64,000 nucleotides of DNA from Alcaligenaceae bacterium SAGV5 (GCA_009360345.1 SPDP01000002.1:682001-746000), one strand, 5' to 3'. Counted from the first letter of the stretch, positions 9,107-17,673 are shown. Translations and numbers: made by a program. The notes: generated by a model not told the origin, from the sequence alone.

Positions 9107-10078
9107 TCAGGCTTGCGCCGGCGGCCCGCCGGCAACATGCTCCGCTTCGGCCAGGATCCATTCCGCCAGCAGGCGGATGCATGGATCGTCGCTCTGCGAC
9201 TCCCGGGTTAATAAATAATAGGCGCCGGCGCTTTCGATCTCCCCAGGCAGCGGACAGACGAGGTCGGGATCGTGGGGGAAAATCTCGAAGAAAATCCTGG
9301 GAACGATGGCAACCCCCTTGCAGTCTTTCGCACCGCGAATCGCCATGAAGAAGTGGCCGAAGTCCAGTTGATCGGATCTGGCCGGCACACGCAGGCCGTG
9401 GTTCGCCAACCAGTCACCCCAGGCATAGCGGCGACTGGCCGTATGAATCAGCCGATACGAAAGAAGATCGGCCGGCGCCTCGATCGGTCTTCCCTGCTCG
9501 AGTAATTTGCGCGATATGACCGGAATGAGTACGTCAGGGAAAAGATACTGGGCCGTGACGTCCTTCCAGCTACCCACCATTTCCAGCTCGATGCGCGGGC
9601 ATCGCTTGGGATACCTGCGTCCCGGAAACCGCCCCACTCGAATGGCCACGTCAACTTCATGCGTGCGAAAATCAACGGGACTGATCGAGGACACCAGCCG
9701 CAACTCGATGTTGGGGTGCGCTTCGGTAAAACTCGCCAGGCGCGGCATGACCCAAAGCGAGTTCAAGGTGGGGAGCACATCGAGCGTGATTCGCCGCCGT
9801 GAATCCCGCCTTGCCGAGATGGTTGCTCGTTCGATGTCCAGCAAGGCGTTCTGCACGGACAGGAAGTACTCCTGACCGATTTCAGTCAGTTCCACGCGCC
9901 GAATATAGCGTGTGAAAAGCTTCGCCTTCAGGTAGGTTTCCAGCAGCTTGACGTGGCGACTGATAGCCCCCTGAGTCAGGTGCAGCTCGCTTCCGGCGGC
10001 GGTAAATGAAAGATGCCGGGCCGCGGCTTCGAAGGCTTTCAACGAAAGCAGGGGTGGAAGACGCATTCCTTGGCTCAT
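9107..10078 (-). CDS. LysR-family transcriptional regulator (GcvA-like)
   Basis: A 323-residue LysR regulator. It has an N-terminal winged helix-turn-helix (LLSLKAFEAAARHLSFTAAG, then LTQGAISRHVKLLE) followed by an effector-binding domain. I chose ATG 10078 (MSQGMRLPP) because upstream in-frame sequence is non-conserved and runs into the neighbouring oxygenase gene. It is the last gene of the minus-strand operon, 67 bases after the CarAa-like oxygenase, so it probably responds to the pathway substrate or an intermediate. Its 3' end faces the Bug gene, with only 25 bases between them. Confidence 0.92.
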   Translation of the reverse strand: MSQGMRLPPLLSLKAFEAAARHLSFTAAGSELHLTQGAISRHVKLLETYLKAKLFTRYIRRVELTEIGQEYFLSVQNALLDIERATISARRDSRRRITLDVLPTLNSLWVMPRLASFTEAHPNIELRLVSSISPVDFRTHEVDVAIRVGRFPGRRYPKRCPRIELEMVGSWKDVTAQYLFPDVLIPVISRKLLEQGRPIEAPADLLSYRLIHTASRRYAWGDWLANHGLRVPARSDQLDFGHFFMAIRGAKDCKGVAIVPRIFFEIFPHDPDLVCPLPGEIESAGAYYLLTRESQSDDPCIRLLAEWILAEAEHVAGGPPAQA

Positions 10079-10145
10079 TGCGCTCAACTTGTCGAATTCG
10101 ACGCCGCGACGGCGACCGACCGATCCGCCGGTCGCCTCGCGGCCG

Positions 10146-11318
10146 TCAGCCCAGATGCTCCGGGCACTGCACCCCACGGTTATGACGGTGCGCCAGCTCC
10201 CGCCAGGCGATGATGGGATAGTCGCCTTCGATCAACATTTCTTCCAGCCACGCCCGGTCGCGTTTGTAGAAGCTCTGCAGGGCCAGCCTGGCCTCGACAT
10301 CCTGATTGTTGAATCCGTCGAGCGATACGGGCTTCCAGCGGCTCCAGAACTCCTGCTCGTGGGCCAGCGCCTCCTCGGGCGAGCTGACCCGTTTGCCGAT
10401 CATGATGAGGTAGTAGTGGGTGTTCTCGTCGATAGGAACGTACCACTCGAATTGATGACGTCCCGCATCGGGAAAATCGTCCACGCGCAAGACGCCGGGC
10501 ATCCACAGTGACGCGGCCGTCGTACGGCTCGGAGCACCGTCCGCACGCGAGTTGCGCACCCCTTTGACGACCACATCCCCTTCGACACGGCCTTCCCAGA
10601 GACTGTGGTGGTGGGCGAACGAGTCATATACGCCCTTGGGCTCTCCGGGGGCTTCTCTCAGCTCGATCTTTCCGGATTCGGCCGTGTGGCCAATCGGCAG
10701 GGACCGTTGTGTGTCGTTGACCAGCGGCGAGGTTCTATGGATATAGACATGCAGTCCATCGAAGCCATTTTCGCAGCCGACTCGCCAGTTGGATTCCACG
10801 ACGTAGGAATCGCCTTCCAGCGCCATGTCCTCGTCCAGAAACATGGGCGGCACGTCTTCGGCCAGCGGTGGCACGTCGAAGTCATCATCCCCCAGGAAGA
10901 CGAATACGACACCCTTTGCTTCTTCGACCGGATAGCTCTTGACGCCCCGCCGTCCAATGGCCTTGCTGTCCGGCGATGCAAGAATATCGCACAGTTCGCC
11001 GCTCTCCCACTTGTAGGTGAAGCCGTGATACCAGCAGGTGATCGTCGTTTTCGTGTAGCACTCCAGTTTCTGCGAGAACGGCACGCCGCGGTGAAGGCAC
11101 TGATCCCGCAAGGCGAACAGTTTTCCGTCCACCCGCTTGATCAGTATTTTCTCGCCGCAAAGCGTCATCTGTGCGATCTGCGCCTCGCCGATTTCCCGCG
11201 ATAGCTTCACGGGATACCAGTGATTGCGAAAACCGAGTTTGGCCGAGAGATAGTCGCGCCACGAAGGTACCTTGCGCAGCAGTTCGTCTTCGACAAACGT
11301 AATGGGTGATTCCATCAT
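10146..11318 (-). CDS. Carbazole 1,9a-dioxygenase (CarAa)-like terminal oxygenase
   Basis: Rieske non-haem iron oxygenase of 390 residues. The Rieske ligands are C74-x-H76 (CLHRG) and C95-x2-H98 (CWYHGF). The iron site lies in NWRVGCENGFDGLHVYIH, with D187, H190 and H194 as candidate ligands. From memory of Pseudomonas resinovorans CarAa, long segments agree: AKLGFRNHWYPV, TITCWYHGF, CDIL, FEWYVPIDENTHYY and the GFNN region near the C-terminus. Length also matches CarAa, an alpha-only homotrimer. AAGGAG just before ATG 11318 supports the start. The neighbours encode CarC-, CarBb- and CarBa-like proteins, so angular dioxygenation or a related ring attack is plausible, but the actual substrate is inferred. 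Confidence 0.9.
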   Translation of the reverse strand: MMESPITFVEDELLRKVPSWRDYLSAKLGFRNHWYPVKLSREIGEAQIAQMTLCGEKILIKRVDGKLFALRDQCLHRGVPFSQKLECYTKTTITCWYHGFTYKWESGELCDILASPDSKAIGRRGVKSYPVEEAKGVVFVFLGDDDFDVPPLAEDVPPMFLDEDMALEGDSYVVESNWRVGCENGFDGLHVYIHRTSPLVNDTQRSLPIGHTAESGKIELREAPGEPKGVYDSFAHHHSLWEGRVEGDVVVKGVRNSRADGAPSRTTAASLWMPGVLRVDDFPDAGRHQFEWYVPIDENTHYYLIMIGKRVSSPEEALAHEQEFWSRWKPVSLDGFNNQDVEARLALQSFYKRDRAWLEEMLIEGDYPIIAWRELAHRHNRGVQCPEHLG

Positions 11319-11349
11319 TGCTCCTTCAGTTCTGTTGCCTCTTCACGCT

Positions 11350-12210
11350 TCAGAACAGGTCATCAGAAAAAAATGCACTCGTGACAGCGACGAACTCGCG
11401 CGGCGACTCCATCATTGCCCAGTGCCCGACGTGCGGCAGCACGAAGCCCCACGAGTTCTCCATCAATTCCAGATAGCCATATGTACGGGCCAGTACGGCG
11501 ATCTTGTCTTCCTTGCCTCCGACCACCAGGGTTGGCGTCCGCACGGCAGCAATCCGAGCGCGTTCATAGACGAGATGGCTGCGACGAATGACGTCAATGG
11601 CCACTTGCGCGGCGGGTTCCTGCATGAGCGCGTGGCGATACATGAGCAGCCGCTCATCGATCTCGTATCGCGATCCACCCAGGCTCTGCATCAGGCGGCG
11701 CATGGCCTCCACGGTGTGGTCGTAGCCCGCGAAGGTCTGCATGTAGGTCGGGTCCGGATTCGAAATGCCCAGGCCGGCGCTGCCCATCAGTACAAGCTTG
11801 TTGACCCGGCGGGGCTGCGCCATGGCAACGCCGAGGCTCGTCGCCCCCCCCATCGAATTGCCGATCAGGTTCACCGAGTGCAGCCCGAGCGCATCCATGA
11901 ATGCCAGCATGTGCCGGTTGCGGCTGGACTGGCTGTAGTCATACTCCTGTGGCGCCGGCTTCGCCGTGCGGCCAAAGCCGGGCATGTCGGGGGCGATGAC
12001 ACGGAAACGTCGAGCGTAGGCCTCCAGGCAGGCGCTCCAGTTTCCCCAACTATCGGCACCGGCTCCCCCGCCGTGCACCAGGATCAGAACCGGGCCTTGC
12101 CCGATCTCCAGGTAATGCGTGTCGAGGCCATCGACCATGACACGGCGGCTGGATACACCCATTGCGGCCAGTTCCGCACTGATGTCCGGTGGTTGGTAGG
12201 AAGAGGTCAT
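11350..12210 (-). CDS. Meta-cleavage-product hydrolase-like alpha/beta hydrolase (CarC/BphD type)
   Basis: Alpha/beta hydrolase of 286 residues. Motifs typical of C-C bond hydrolases acting on ring-fission products are HGGGAGADSWGNW (oxyanion hole region), GNSMGG with nucleophile S119, the acid in VGGKEDKIA and the His in PHVGHWAMMESP. I start at ATG 12210, preceded by AAGGA; the longer open frame overlaps the dioxygenase gene upstream and is not conserved-looking. It lies 40 bases after the CarBb-like gene and 31 before the CarAa-like gene, matching the set of functions in car operons. Confidence 0.9.
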   Translation of the reverse strand: MTSSYQPPDISAELAAMGVSSRRVMVDGLDTHYLEIGQGPVLILVHGGGAGADSWGNWSACLEAYARRFRVIAPDMPGFGRTAKPAPQEYDYSQSSRNRHMLAFMDALGLHSVNLIGNSMGGATSLGVAMAQPRRVNKLVLMGSAGLGISNPDPTYMQTFAGYDHTVEAMRRLMQSLGGSRYEIDERLLMYRHALMQEPAAQVAIDVIRRSHLVYERARIAAVRTPTLVVGGKEDKIAVLARTYGYLELMENSWGFVLPHVGHWAMMESPREFVAVTSAFFSDDLF

Positions 12211-12250
12211 GTCGGATCCTTCTAAAAAGGTTGGTTGGGCTCGGAGTGCA

Positions 12251-13069
12251 TCAGGCAGCATCGATGTGCATGGCGACGCCACCCATTCCCGTCCACCAGT
12301 TGTGCATGGGCTCGTAGTAGATCGCCGACCCCGTGGCATCGCCCGCGGCGCCCAGCATGCAGGCCCACGCGGCGATTTCGAGACCGCCGTTTCCGCCGGC
12401 CTCGATGATCGAGGCCGGCGTCCAGGTGGCGAGCTCGCGGCCCTGCCCGCACGCGATGCGATCCAGGATCCCGCGGTCCCATTCTTCGTTGATGCGGCCG
12501 GAATCGGGCATGCAGATCCAATGCGACAAGCCGCCGGATCCGACGATCGCCACACGCTCCGCATTCGGTCGTTGCTCCCGGATGTATCTGGCCACGACTC
12601 TTCCCAGCTCGTAGCTGCGCTTGCAGGTTGGTATGGTCTCCATGACCGTGTTGATGTACAGCGGCACCAGTGGCACGTCCGCGTGCACATTGATCATCGC
12701 GTTGGGCACGGCAATGCCGTGGTCCGGGCGCACGCGCTCCAGGCCGACGAGATCGAAGCCATCGTTCGAAGCAAACTGCACGAGACCGGCGGCGAATCCA
12801 CGGTTCCCGGGATAGCGCCGGACAGGCACGCCGAGATCGCCGAGCGGTTCGTAGCCATCCGCCATGCCCACGGCGAAGGGTATCTGTACGTCGAGATCGA
12901 AATTGGTCAGATGATCGCTGGACACAATGATCAGGATGTCAGGCTTCGCAGCGCGCACGCGCCTCCCGATCTCGCGCATGCCCTCCGCCACGCGCTCCGT
13001 CGCCTCGATATGGTTATCGGGCAACCCGAAGGTGTGCGACGTGGCGACCGCGCTAACGAGCTTGCCCAT
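12251..13069 (-). CDS. Class III extradiol dioxygenase catalytic subunit (CarBb/LigB-like)
   Basis: A 272-residue LigB-fold catalytic subunit. H12 (MGKLVSAVATSH) and H53 (SSDH) correspond to the two iron-ligand histidines, and GGLSHW holds the conserved base. An acidic ligand is expected in SIIEAGGNGGLEI. ATG 13069 gives the typical N-terminus and overlaps the small-subunit gene by 17 bases, implying coupled translation of the two subunits. It should open the ring of the catechol made by the oxygenase. It is distinct from the larger extradiol enzyme at 6215-7201, so the island encodes two ring-cleaving enzymes. Confidence 0.91.
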   Translation of the reverse strand: MGKLVSAVATSHTFGLPDNHIEATERVAEGMREIGRRVRAAKPDILIIVSSDHLTNFDLDVQIPFAVGMADGYEPLGDLGVPVRRYPGNRGFAAGLVQFASNDGFDLVGLERVRPDHGIAVPNAMINVHADVPLVPLYINTVMETIPTCKRSYELGRVVARYIREQRPNAERVAIVGSGGLSHWICMPDSGRINEEWDRGILDRIACGQGRELATWTPASIIEAGGNGGLEIAAWACMLGAAGDATGSAIYYEPMHNWWTGMGGVAMHIDAA

Positions 13070-13334
13070 GAGGCGTCTCCAGATAGGGTTGTATCGAGGC
13101 GGGTTTGAGGCCGAGCAAGCCGAGCACGGCAAGAAATTTGAACTGCAGATTCGGGTGGACATTCAGCGTTGCCAGCGCTTTCCGCGGATCCGCGAGCAGC
13201 AACGCCTGCTGGTCAGCCGGGATGCCGAAGTGCGTGTAGACGGACCGTGCATCACAACGCAGTTGTTCGTTCAAGCTCGGATTGACGACGGTTTGACTGA
13301 TGAGCCGATGAAGTTCCACAGGCGGCCGTTGCAT
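13053..13334 (-). CDS. Small (LigA/CarBa-like) subunit of class III extradiol dioxygenase
   Basis: A 93-residue alpha-helical protein resembling the LigA family, the structural small subunit of protocatechuate 4,5-dioxygenase and of 2'-aminobiphenyl-2,3-diol dioxygenase (CarBa). Recognisable features are the segment VYTHFGIPADQQALL and the size. AAGGAGA upstream of ATG 13334 is a clear ribosome site. It is the first gene of the minus-strand operon. A TTGAAA/TACAGT promoter and a palindromic operator lie 52-80 bases upstream, shared with the divergent GntR gene. Confidence 0.85.
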   Translation of the reverse strand: MQRPPVELHRLISQTVVNPSLNEQLRCDARSVYTHFGIPADQQALLLADPRKALATLNVHPNLQFKFLAVLGLLGLKPASIQPYLETPHGQAR

Positions 13335-13384
13335 AGGGATTGTCTCCTTTTTCCTGTACGCAGACCGCGCACTGAATTGTGCGT

Positions 13385-13413
13385 ACTGTATACACAGAAC
13401 ATATTTTTTTCAA
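13385..13413 (-). promoter_or_regulatory. Putative sigma-70 promoter of the carBa-like operon
   Basis: On the minus strand, TTGAAA (13408-13413) and TACAGT (13385-13390) are separated by exactly 17 bases. The start codon of the small dioxygenase subunit is about 50 bases further on. The palindromic word at 13386-13397 overlaps the -10 hexamer, which would suit repression. Read by eye only. Confidence 0.42.
13386..13397. promoter_or_regulatory. Putative GntR operator (TGTATACA palindrome)
   Basis: The perfect 8-base palindrome TGTATACA (13387-13394) lies in the 180-base divergent region between the GntR gene and the carBa-like operon. The 11-base word TGTATACACAG (13387-13397) recurs at 16851-16861 upstream of the MFS gene. 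GTAT/ATAC-centred palindromes are typical of FCD-type GntR regulators, so this is a likely autoregulatory and operon-control site. Confidence 0.5.
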
Positions 13414-13514
13414 TGGTAAATTGCTCGTATCGACGCACGCCGGCAGAAAGTCGGCTCTAATAGGCATCTCACGTCAACGTGTCTGACTGAACCGCACCCA
13501 CACCACATCGACAC

Positions 13515-14213
13515 ATGCTCAAAGCAAGAAAAATGGCCCGCACATCTTCCAATCCCCTCATCGTTCAAAGCGCACCACTGAGAGAACAGGTCTACGAAGC
13601 CATCCGGCTAGGACTGCGCAGAGGGGAGATCGAACCGGGCCAGCGCTTGATGGAAGTCGATCTCGCGCAAAAGTACGGCGTTTCCAGGACCCCCGTTCGC
13701 GAGGCTCTTTTCCAGTTGGCGCGTGACGGCTTGATCGTAAGCAGCGAGCGTGGGTTCGTCCTTCCAAGCGATTCATTCGAAGACTTCGCGGATCGGCTCG
13801 AAGCACATATGCTGATCGATCCCAGGGTCGCCTATCACGCCGCCAAAGACGGTACCGCCGACGAGCTCAAGACCTTGGAGAAAGCGTTCGAGAAGGGGCT
13901 GCAAGCGCATCAATCCAATCGGCTGAGCACATTCATCGAAGCAAACTACGTCTACCGCATTACGTGGCGGACGATGTGCCGCAACGTGCCCCTGGCACGC
14001 TGCGCCACCATGCTCGAAGACCAGTTCCTTGCCGCACGCAACGAGTTCTACAAGGACCCCGCCAATCGCGAGATTGCGCTTCACTACGACCAGAAGCTGC
14101 TCACCGCGATGCAGGCACGCGATAGCCAGGGCTCGGAGGCCGTCACGCGCCAGTACATGGAAGCGCTGATCGAAAAATTCGTGAAAAACCGTCCCACCGA
14201 CTCCCAGGCTTGA
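13515..14213 (+). CDS. GntR-family transcriptional regulator (FCD type)
   Basis: A 232-residue GntR regulator. The winged helix-turn-helix spans roughly residues 20-85 (LREQVYEAIRLGLRRGEI, VSRTPVREALFQLARDGLI), followed by an all-helical FCD-like effector domain. It is divergent from the CarBa-like operon and shares its promoter region. FCD regulators usually repress aromatic or organic-acid catabolic genes until the substrate binds. The start could instead be ATG 13533, as neither codon has a good ribosome site. The C-terminal domain has fewer of the usual metal-binding histidines than I would expect, so the ligand mode is uncertain. Confidence 0.9.
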   Translation: MLKARKMARTSSNPLIVQSAPLREQVYEAIRLGLRRGEIEPGQRLMEVDLAQKYGVSRTPVREALFQLARDGLIVSSERGFVLPSDSFEDFADRLEAHMLIDPRVAYHAAKDGTADELKTLEKAFEKGLQAHQSNRLSTFIEANYVYRITWRTMCRNVPLARCATMLEDQFLAARNEFYKDPANREIALHYDQKLLTAMQARDSQGSEAVTRQYMEALIEKFVKNRPTDSQA

Positions 14214-14239
14214 TCCTCGCCATGGCGCGGCCTCCTGGC

Positions 14240-15334
14240 TCAGAACGCATGGCGGATGCCCGCCGCCACGCCGATCTGGTTCAGGCCTGGACCGGCACCG
14301 GACATGCCGTCGAGTGAATTGGCGGCGTTGCCCGAGTTGGTCAGATAGCCCCCCGTCACATACACCGCCGTACGTTTCGACAAGCTGTAGGTGGCACGGG
14401 CGACATACATCATGGTGTCATCGTCGCTATGGCGCTTGGTATAGCGGAATGCCTGGGCATCAAGAAACAATGCGGGCGTCAATGCGTAGCCAACCGCAGC
14501 GAAAACCATGTCTTGCCTGAAAGATTGTGCGCTTCGATTCGTTCGGCCGATCCAGCCGCCGCTGACTCGCAGGCCGCCGACCTGTACGTAGCCATTCACC
14601 GTGGTTCGAGCCTCGTAGTAGGCACTGTTGTTCAACGCGGCAGGCCCTCCAAAAACGACGCCGGGGCCACCGTGGAGCTTGTCGTACGCACCAGCGATGC
14701 CCCATGTCGGCGCGTCGTACTTCAAGAGTGCCGTCCATTGACGGCAGGCCTTGCGATCGGTGGCTGACTCGCCCGCGCAGTTGGTGGCCGCGGGACCGCC
14801 TGTTGCCGCGGCATCGCGTCCGAAACTGTAGGTCGCCCCGTATTGGAAGCCCCCCGTCCTGCCCAGGAAACCGATGGCATTGTCGGTCCTATCATTGGCG
14901 ATGTAAGGATCGAGACTGGCCGAACCGAACAGATTCGGGCCCAACTGGTCCGCGCCGAAAAGGGAATAGAACAACATCGAGTACTGACGGCCCAGGGTGA
15001 CCGTGCCATAGGGCGTCGACAGCGACACATGGGCTTGCCTGCCAAACAGGCGGCCACCCTGCATGGAAGCGCCCGTATCAAGCGAAAAACCGCTTTCCAA
15101 TACGAAGCCCGCCTTGTAACCGTTCCCCAGGTCCTCCGTGCCACGCAGCCCCCAACGAGATGGGATGGAGCTATTGGAGGGCATTTTGGTGACCGAGTCC
15201 TTGGCTGCGTTCACATTCGTGATGTGGGCAATGCTTTGGTCGACCAGACCGAACAGCGAAACGGACGACTGCGAGTGCGCGGCGGGGACGGCCGCGGTGA
15301 TCGTCAGAGCGAAAGCGATAGTGGAGAGCTTCAT
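14240..15334 (-). CDS. Gram-negative general porin (Burkholderiales type)
   Basis: Outer-membrane porin of 364 residues. The signal peptide is MKLSTIAFALTITAAVPAAHS, cleaved before QSSVSLFGLVDQSI, the standard start of Bordetella/Burkholderia trimeric porins. The segments SRWGLRGTEDLGNGYKAGF and FGRQAHVSLSTPYGTVTLGRQYS follow. It ends in GIRHAF with the terminal Phe expected for barrel assembly. ATG 15334 places the signal peptide correctly; an upstream in-frame start would add non-signal residues. Located beside the MFS carrier, it probably admits the aromatic acid across the outer membrane. Confidence 0.94.
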   Translation of the reverse strand: MKLSTIAFALTITAAVPAAHSQSSVSLFGLVDQSIAHITNVNAAKDSVTKMPSNSSIPSRWGLRGTEDLGNGYKAGFVLESGFSLDTGASMQGGRLFGRQAHVSLSTPYGTVTLGRQYSMLFYSLFGADQLGPNLFGSASLDPYIANDRTDNAIGFLGRTGGFQYGATYSFGRDAAATGGPAATNCAGESATDRKACRQWTALLKYDAPTWGIAGAYDKLHGGPGVVFGGPAALNNSAYYEARTTVNGYVQVGGLRVSGGWIGRTNRSAQSFRQDMVFAAVGYALTPALFLDAQAFRYTKRHSDDDTMMYVARATYSLSKRTAVYVTGGYLTNSGNAANSLDGMSGAGPGLNQIGVAAGIRHAF

Positions 15335-15469
15335 AGCGAACCTTTTTTTGAGCAACAGGAGGCCTGGGCCGCGAGCCGAAGGCAACGCGGGCCTGGAAGT
15401 GTGGCCAAGAGAAGAACTTGTCGAATCAGCGCCCCGCCGGCCAGGCCGCCGGAGCTGAGATGACAGCGG

Positions 15470-16774
15470 CTACGTCTGGACGGAGGGAACGTCCTTGAAG
15501 CGCGGCAACGTTGCGCACACCACGCAAACCATCACCAGCATCACGGTCGATGCGATCAGAATGGAGTCGTAGCTTCCGGTCCGCGCTTGTACAAGCCCGT
15601 AGATGGCGGGACCGGCGGCGGACCCGGCCATGAACGCTCCAAAGATGTAGCCGTACAGTTCGCCCATGGACTTCAAGCCGAAATAGCGACTCGTGAAGTA
15701 GCCCAGCACATCCGACTCCGCGCCCAGGCCAATCCCGAAGAAAAAGGCCATCGGGTAGAAGGCCCAGAGCCCCACGCCACTGGATACCAGCATGAGGCTG
15801 GCGAGCGGCAGCATGAATGCAACCATCGCGACACGCGGTGCGAAGAAGCGATCGAAGAGAACGCCCGTGGCGATTCGGCCGATGATGGAGCCCGCGCTCA
15901 GGAGGCCGATGAAGACTGCGGTGGCCTTTCCGGCCGAGATACCGCTGTCCATCAACAACGGAACGAAGTGGATCTGGACGCCGTGCAGCGACATCGACAT
16001 GCAGAATGCGATGAATATCAGGGACCAGAACACGGGCATGCGAAGCGCCTGGGCGCGCGACACGCTGAATGCGGGTGTGCCGCTGCGCAAGCCCGCCTCC
16101 TCCGCGCCGAACGGCTCCTGGCCTACATCACCCGGTTCGTTGCGCAGGAACAGGGCCACGATGGGAAACCCCGCCACCAACACCAGCAAGCCAAGGCCCA
16201 GATAGGCAACACGCCAGTCGTATTGCGTTACCAGACTCTGCGCCAGCGCAACGCTGATGGCCTGGCCAGCGGCCACGCCTGCCGAAGCAACGCCTATGAC
16301 GAGCCCACGGCATTTGATGAACCAGGCACTCAACACTCGAATATAGGACACGTTGTTCGCCGCGGTTCCGACAACTCCGATCAGCACGAACATGCCGTAG
16401 AAGTGGACCAGTGTCCCAGAGAAGAAGTACATCACGCAGAGCGACAGCCCGAATCCGAACATCGATGGCAGAAGCACCCGGCGTACGCCGATGCGGTCGA
16501 TCAGCCGGCCTACCAGAGGCGTGGAAAACAGGAGTACGAAGGCCCCCACCGATAACGCCATCGCGACTTGGCCGCGGTTCCATCCGAACTCCTGCCCAAG
16601 CGGTTTCATGAATACGCCCAGGGTCAAGAAGGCGATCGCGGTCTGGCCAAACGCCATTCCGACAAAAGCCACTGCCACCGTCACCCAGGCACGAAAGGAA
16701 ACCCTGCCGCCTGTCGTCCTGGTGCCCTGGGTTACCCCGTCGCGGATTGCCGCGACCTCCGTGGTTACGCTCAT
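15470..16774 (-). CDS. MFS transporter (OFA/monocarboxylate-like)
   Basis: A 434-residue major facilitator with about 12 hydrophobic segments. The loop 2-3 motif GRLIDRIGVRR is present, and the N-terminal segment WVTVAVAFVGMAFGQTAIAFLT is typical of carboxylate-uptake MFS carriers in Burkholderiales catabolic clusters. ATG 16774 follows GGGGGAG at a good distance; the frame is open further upstream through the promoter. A TGTGTATACACA palindrome lies 75 bases upstream, sharing an 11-base word with the GntR/carBa-like promoter. It probably imports the pathway substrate under GntR control. Confidence 0.9.
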   Translation of the reverse strand: MSVTTEVAAIRDGVTQGTRTTGGRVSFRAWVTVAVAFVGMAFGQTAIAFLTLGVFMKPLGQEFGWNRGQVAMALSVGAFVLLFSTPLVGRLIDRIGVRRVLLPSMFGFGLSLCVMYFFSGTLVHFYGMFVLIGVVGTAANNVSYIRVLSAWFIKCRGLVIGVASAGVAAGQAISVALAQSLVTQYDWRVAYLGLGLLVLVAGFPIVALFLRNEPGDVGQEPFGAEEAGLRSGTPAFSVSRAQALRMPVFWSLIFIAFCMSMSLHGVQIHFVPLLMDSGISAGKATAVFIGLLSAGSIIGRIATGVLFDRFFAPRVAMVAFMLPLASLMLVSSGVGLWAFYPMAFFFGIGLGAESDVLGYFTSRYFGLKSMGELYGYIFGAFMAGSAAGPAIYGLVQARTGSYDSILIASTVMLVMVCVVCATLPRFKDVPSVQT

Positions 16775-16848
16775 TGTCTCCCCCGTCAGCGGCGCCGGCC
16801 CCATGCCCACGCCGTCTTTGTCGTTTCTCTTAGTTTTGTGCACTGTAT

Positions 16849-16861
16849 TGTGTATACACAG
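16849..16861. promoter_or_regulatory. Putative GntR operator upstream of MFS gene
   Basis: A perfect 12-base palindrome TGTGTATACACA occupies 16849-16860. The word TGTATACACAG (16851-16861) is identical to that at 13387-13397. An ACTGTA word also precedes both sites. This links the transporter to the divergent GntR regulator. The rest of the 215-base gap up to the aldolase gene shows no other feature I can support. Confidence 0.5.
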
Positions 16862-16989
16862 TTTGAACCAACTTGAATGCCTTGAGCGATAGGGGCAAAC
16901 CCCTTGATCGCGCACTGCCTTGTACCGCCGAGAACCCATGCCCCAGGCGCCATTGGGCACCCAGGGCTTTCATGAACAGAGTCGGACGA

Positions 16990-17673
16990 TCAGACGTGTC
17001 CGTACTTCGCGAGTGCGTCCCCCAACGACAGACCGTCTTTCAACGCACGTCGTACCTGTTGCTCCGTGACGGTGAGCGCTTCGGATTTCTCCAGGACTTC
17101 GACGACGGCACCGGATGGAATCACGATGGCACCATCCTCATCGGCGAGGATGAAATCGCCTGGCGCCACGCTGATCATGCCGCCGCCCGCGCCTCGAAGC
17201 GAGACGGGGATCTGCCAGGCGTTTACTTTCCATCGCCCGATCGATTGCACGGGCGTCCGGTAGCGCGCATATACGGGGTAGTCCTGTTCGGCGATCCAGC
17301 GAATGTCACGCACACCACCGTCGACCAGCGCCCCCACGCTTCCCCGCTCTTTCATGCCAATAGCGATTAGTTCACCGAAGTAGCAGAACCCCCAACCGTC
17401 ACCACTCCACACACTTACCTCGCCGGGTGAGAGCCCTTGGCAGGCTTGCATCTTGTCGGCGTCGCCCGCCCCTTCGAAGGGAGTCATTTGACCGCGGATC
17501 GTATAGGCCCAGCCCGCCAGCTTGCCCGCCGTCGCCGGATAGGGAGCGAACTCCGCGGCCAGCCCTTGATTTGGCAGGCCCATCATGTCGAGAACGTCAG
17601 CGACGTTCGACGTATCCACGGCGAGGAATCTTTTGCGGATGATCTCGCGCTCACTGAGGTTTCCAGCATCCAT
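16990..17673 (-). CDS. RraA-like / 4-carboxy-4-hydroxy-2-oxoadipate aldolase-family protein
   Basis: A 227-residue RraA-fold protein, the size of LigK/GalC/HMG aldolases. The family motif DGGVRD sits after GERGSVGAL-like sequence, and MISVAPGDFILADEDGAIVIP is the typical C-terminal portion. LigK-type members split 4-carboxy-4-hydroxy-2-oxoadipate to pyruvate and oxaloacetate at the end of 4,5-cleavage pathways, which fits the two class III dioxygenases in this island. AGGAG before ATG 17673 supports the start. It follows the SDR gene by 9 bases, so the two are co-transcribed. Whether it is a true aldolase is inferred. Confidence 0.82.
   Translation of the reverse strand: MDAGNLSEREIIRKRFLAVDTSNVADVLDMMGLPNQGLAAEFAPYPATAGKLAGWAYTIRGQMTPFEGAGDADKMQACQGLSPGEVSVWSGDGWGFCYFGELIAIGMKERGSVGALVDGGVRDIRWIAEQDYPVYARYRTPVQSIGRWKVNAWQIPVSLRGAGGGMISVAPGDFILADEDGAIVIPSGAVVEVLEKSEALTVTEQQVRRALKDGLSLGDALAKYGHV

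Noticed and set aside
13335-13514. Small RNA or additional small gene between the GntR and carBa-like genes
   Set aside because: The 180 bases are explained by two divergent promoters and an operator; no open frame with a ribosome site or terminator hairpin is seen.
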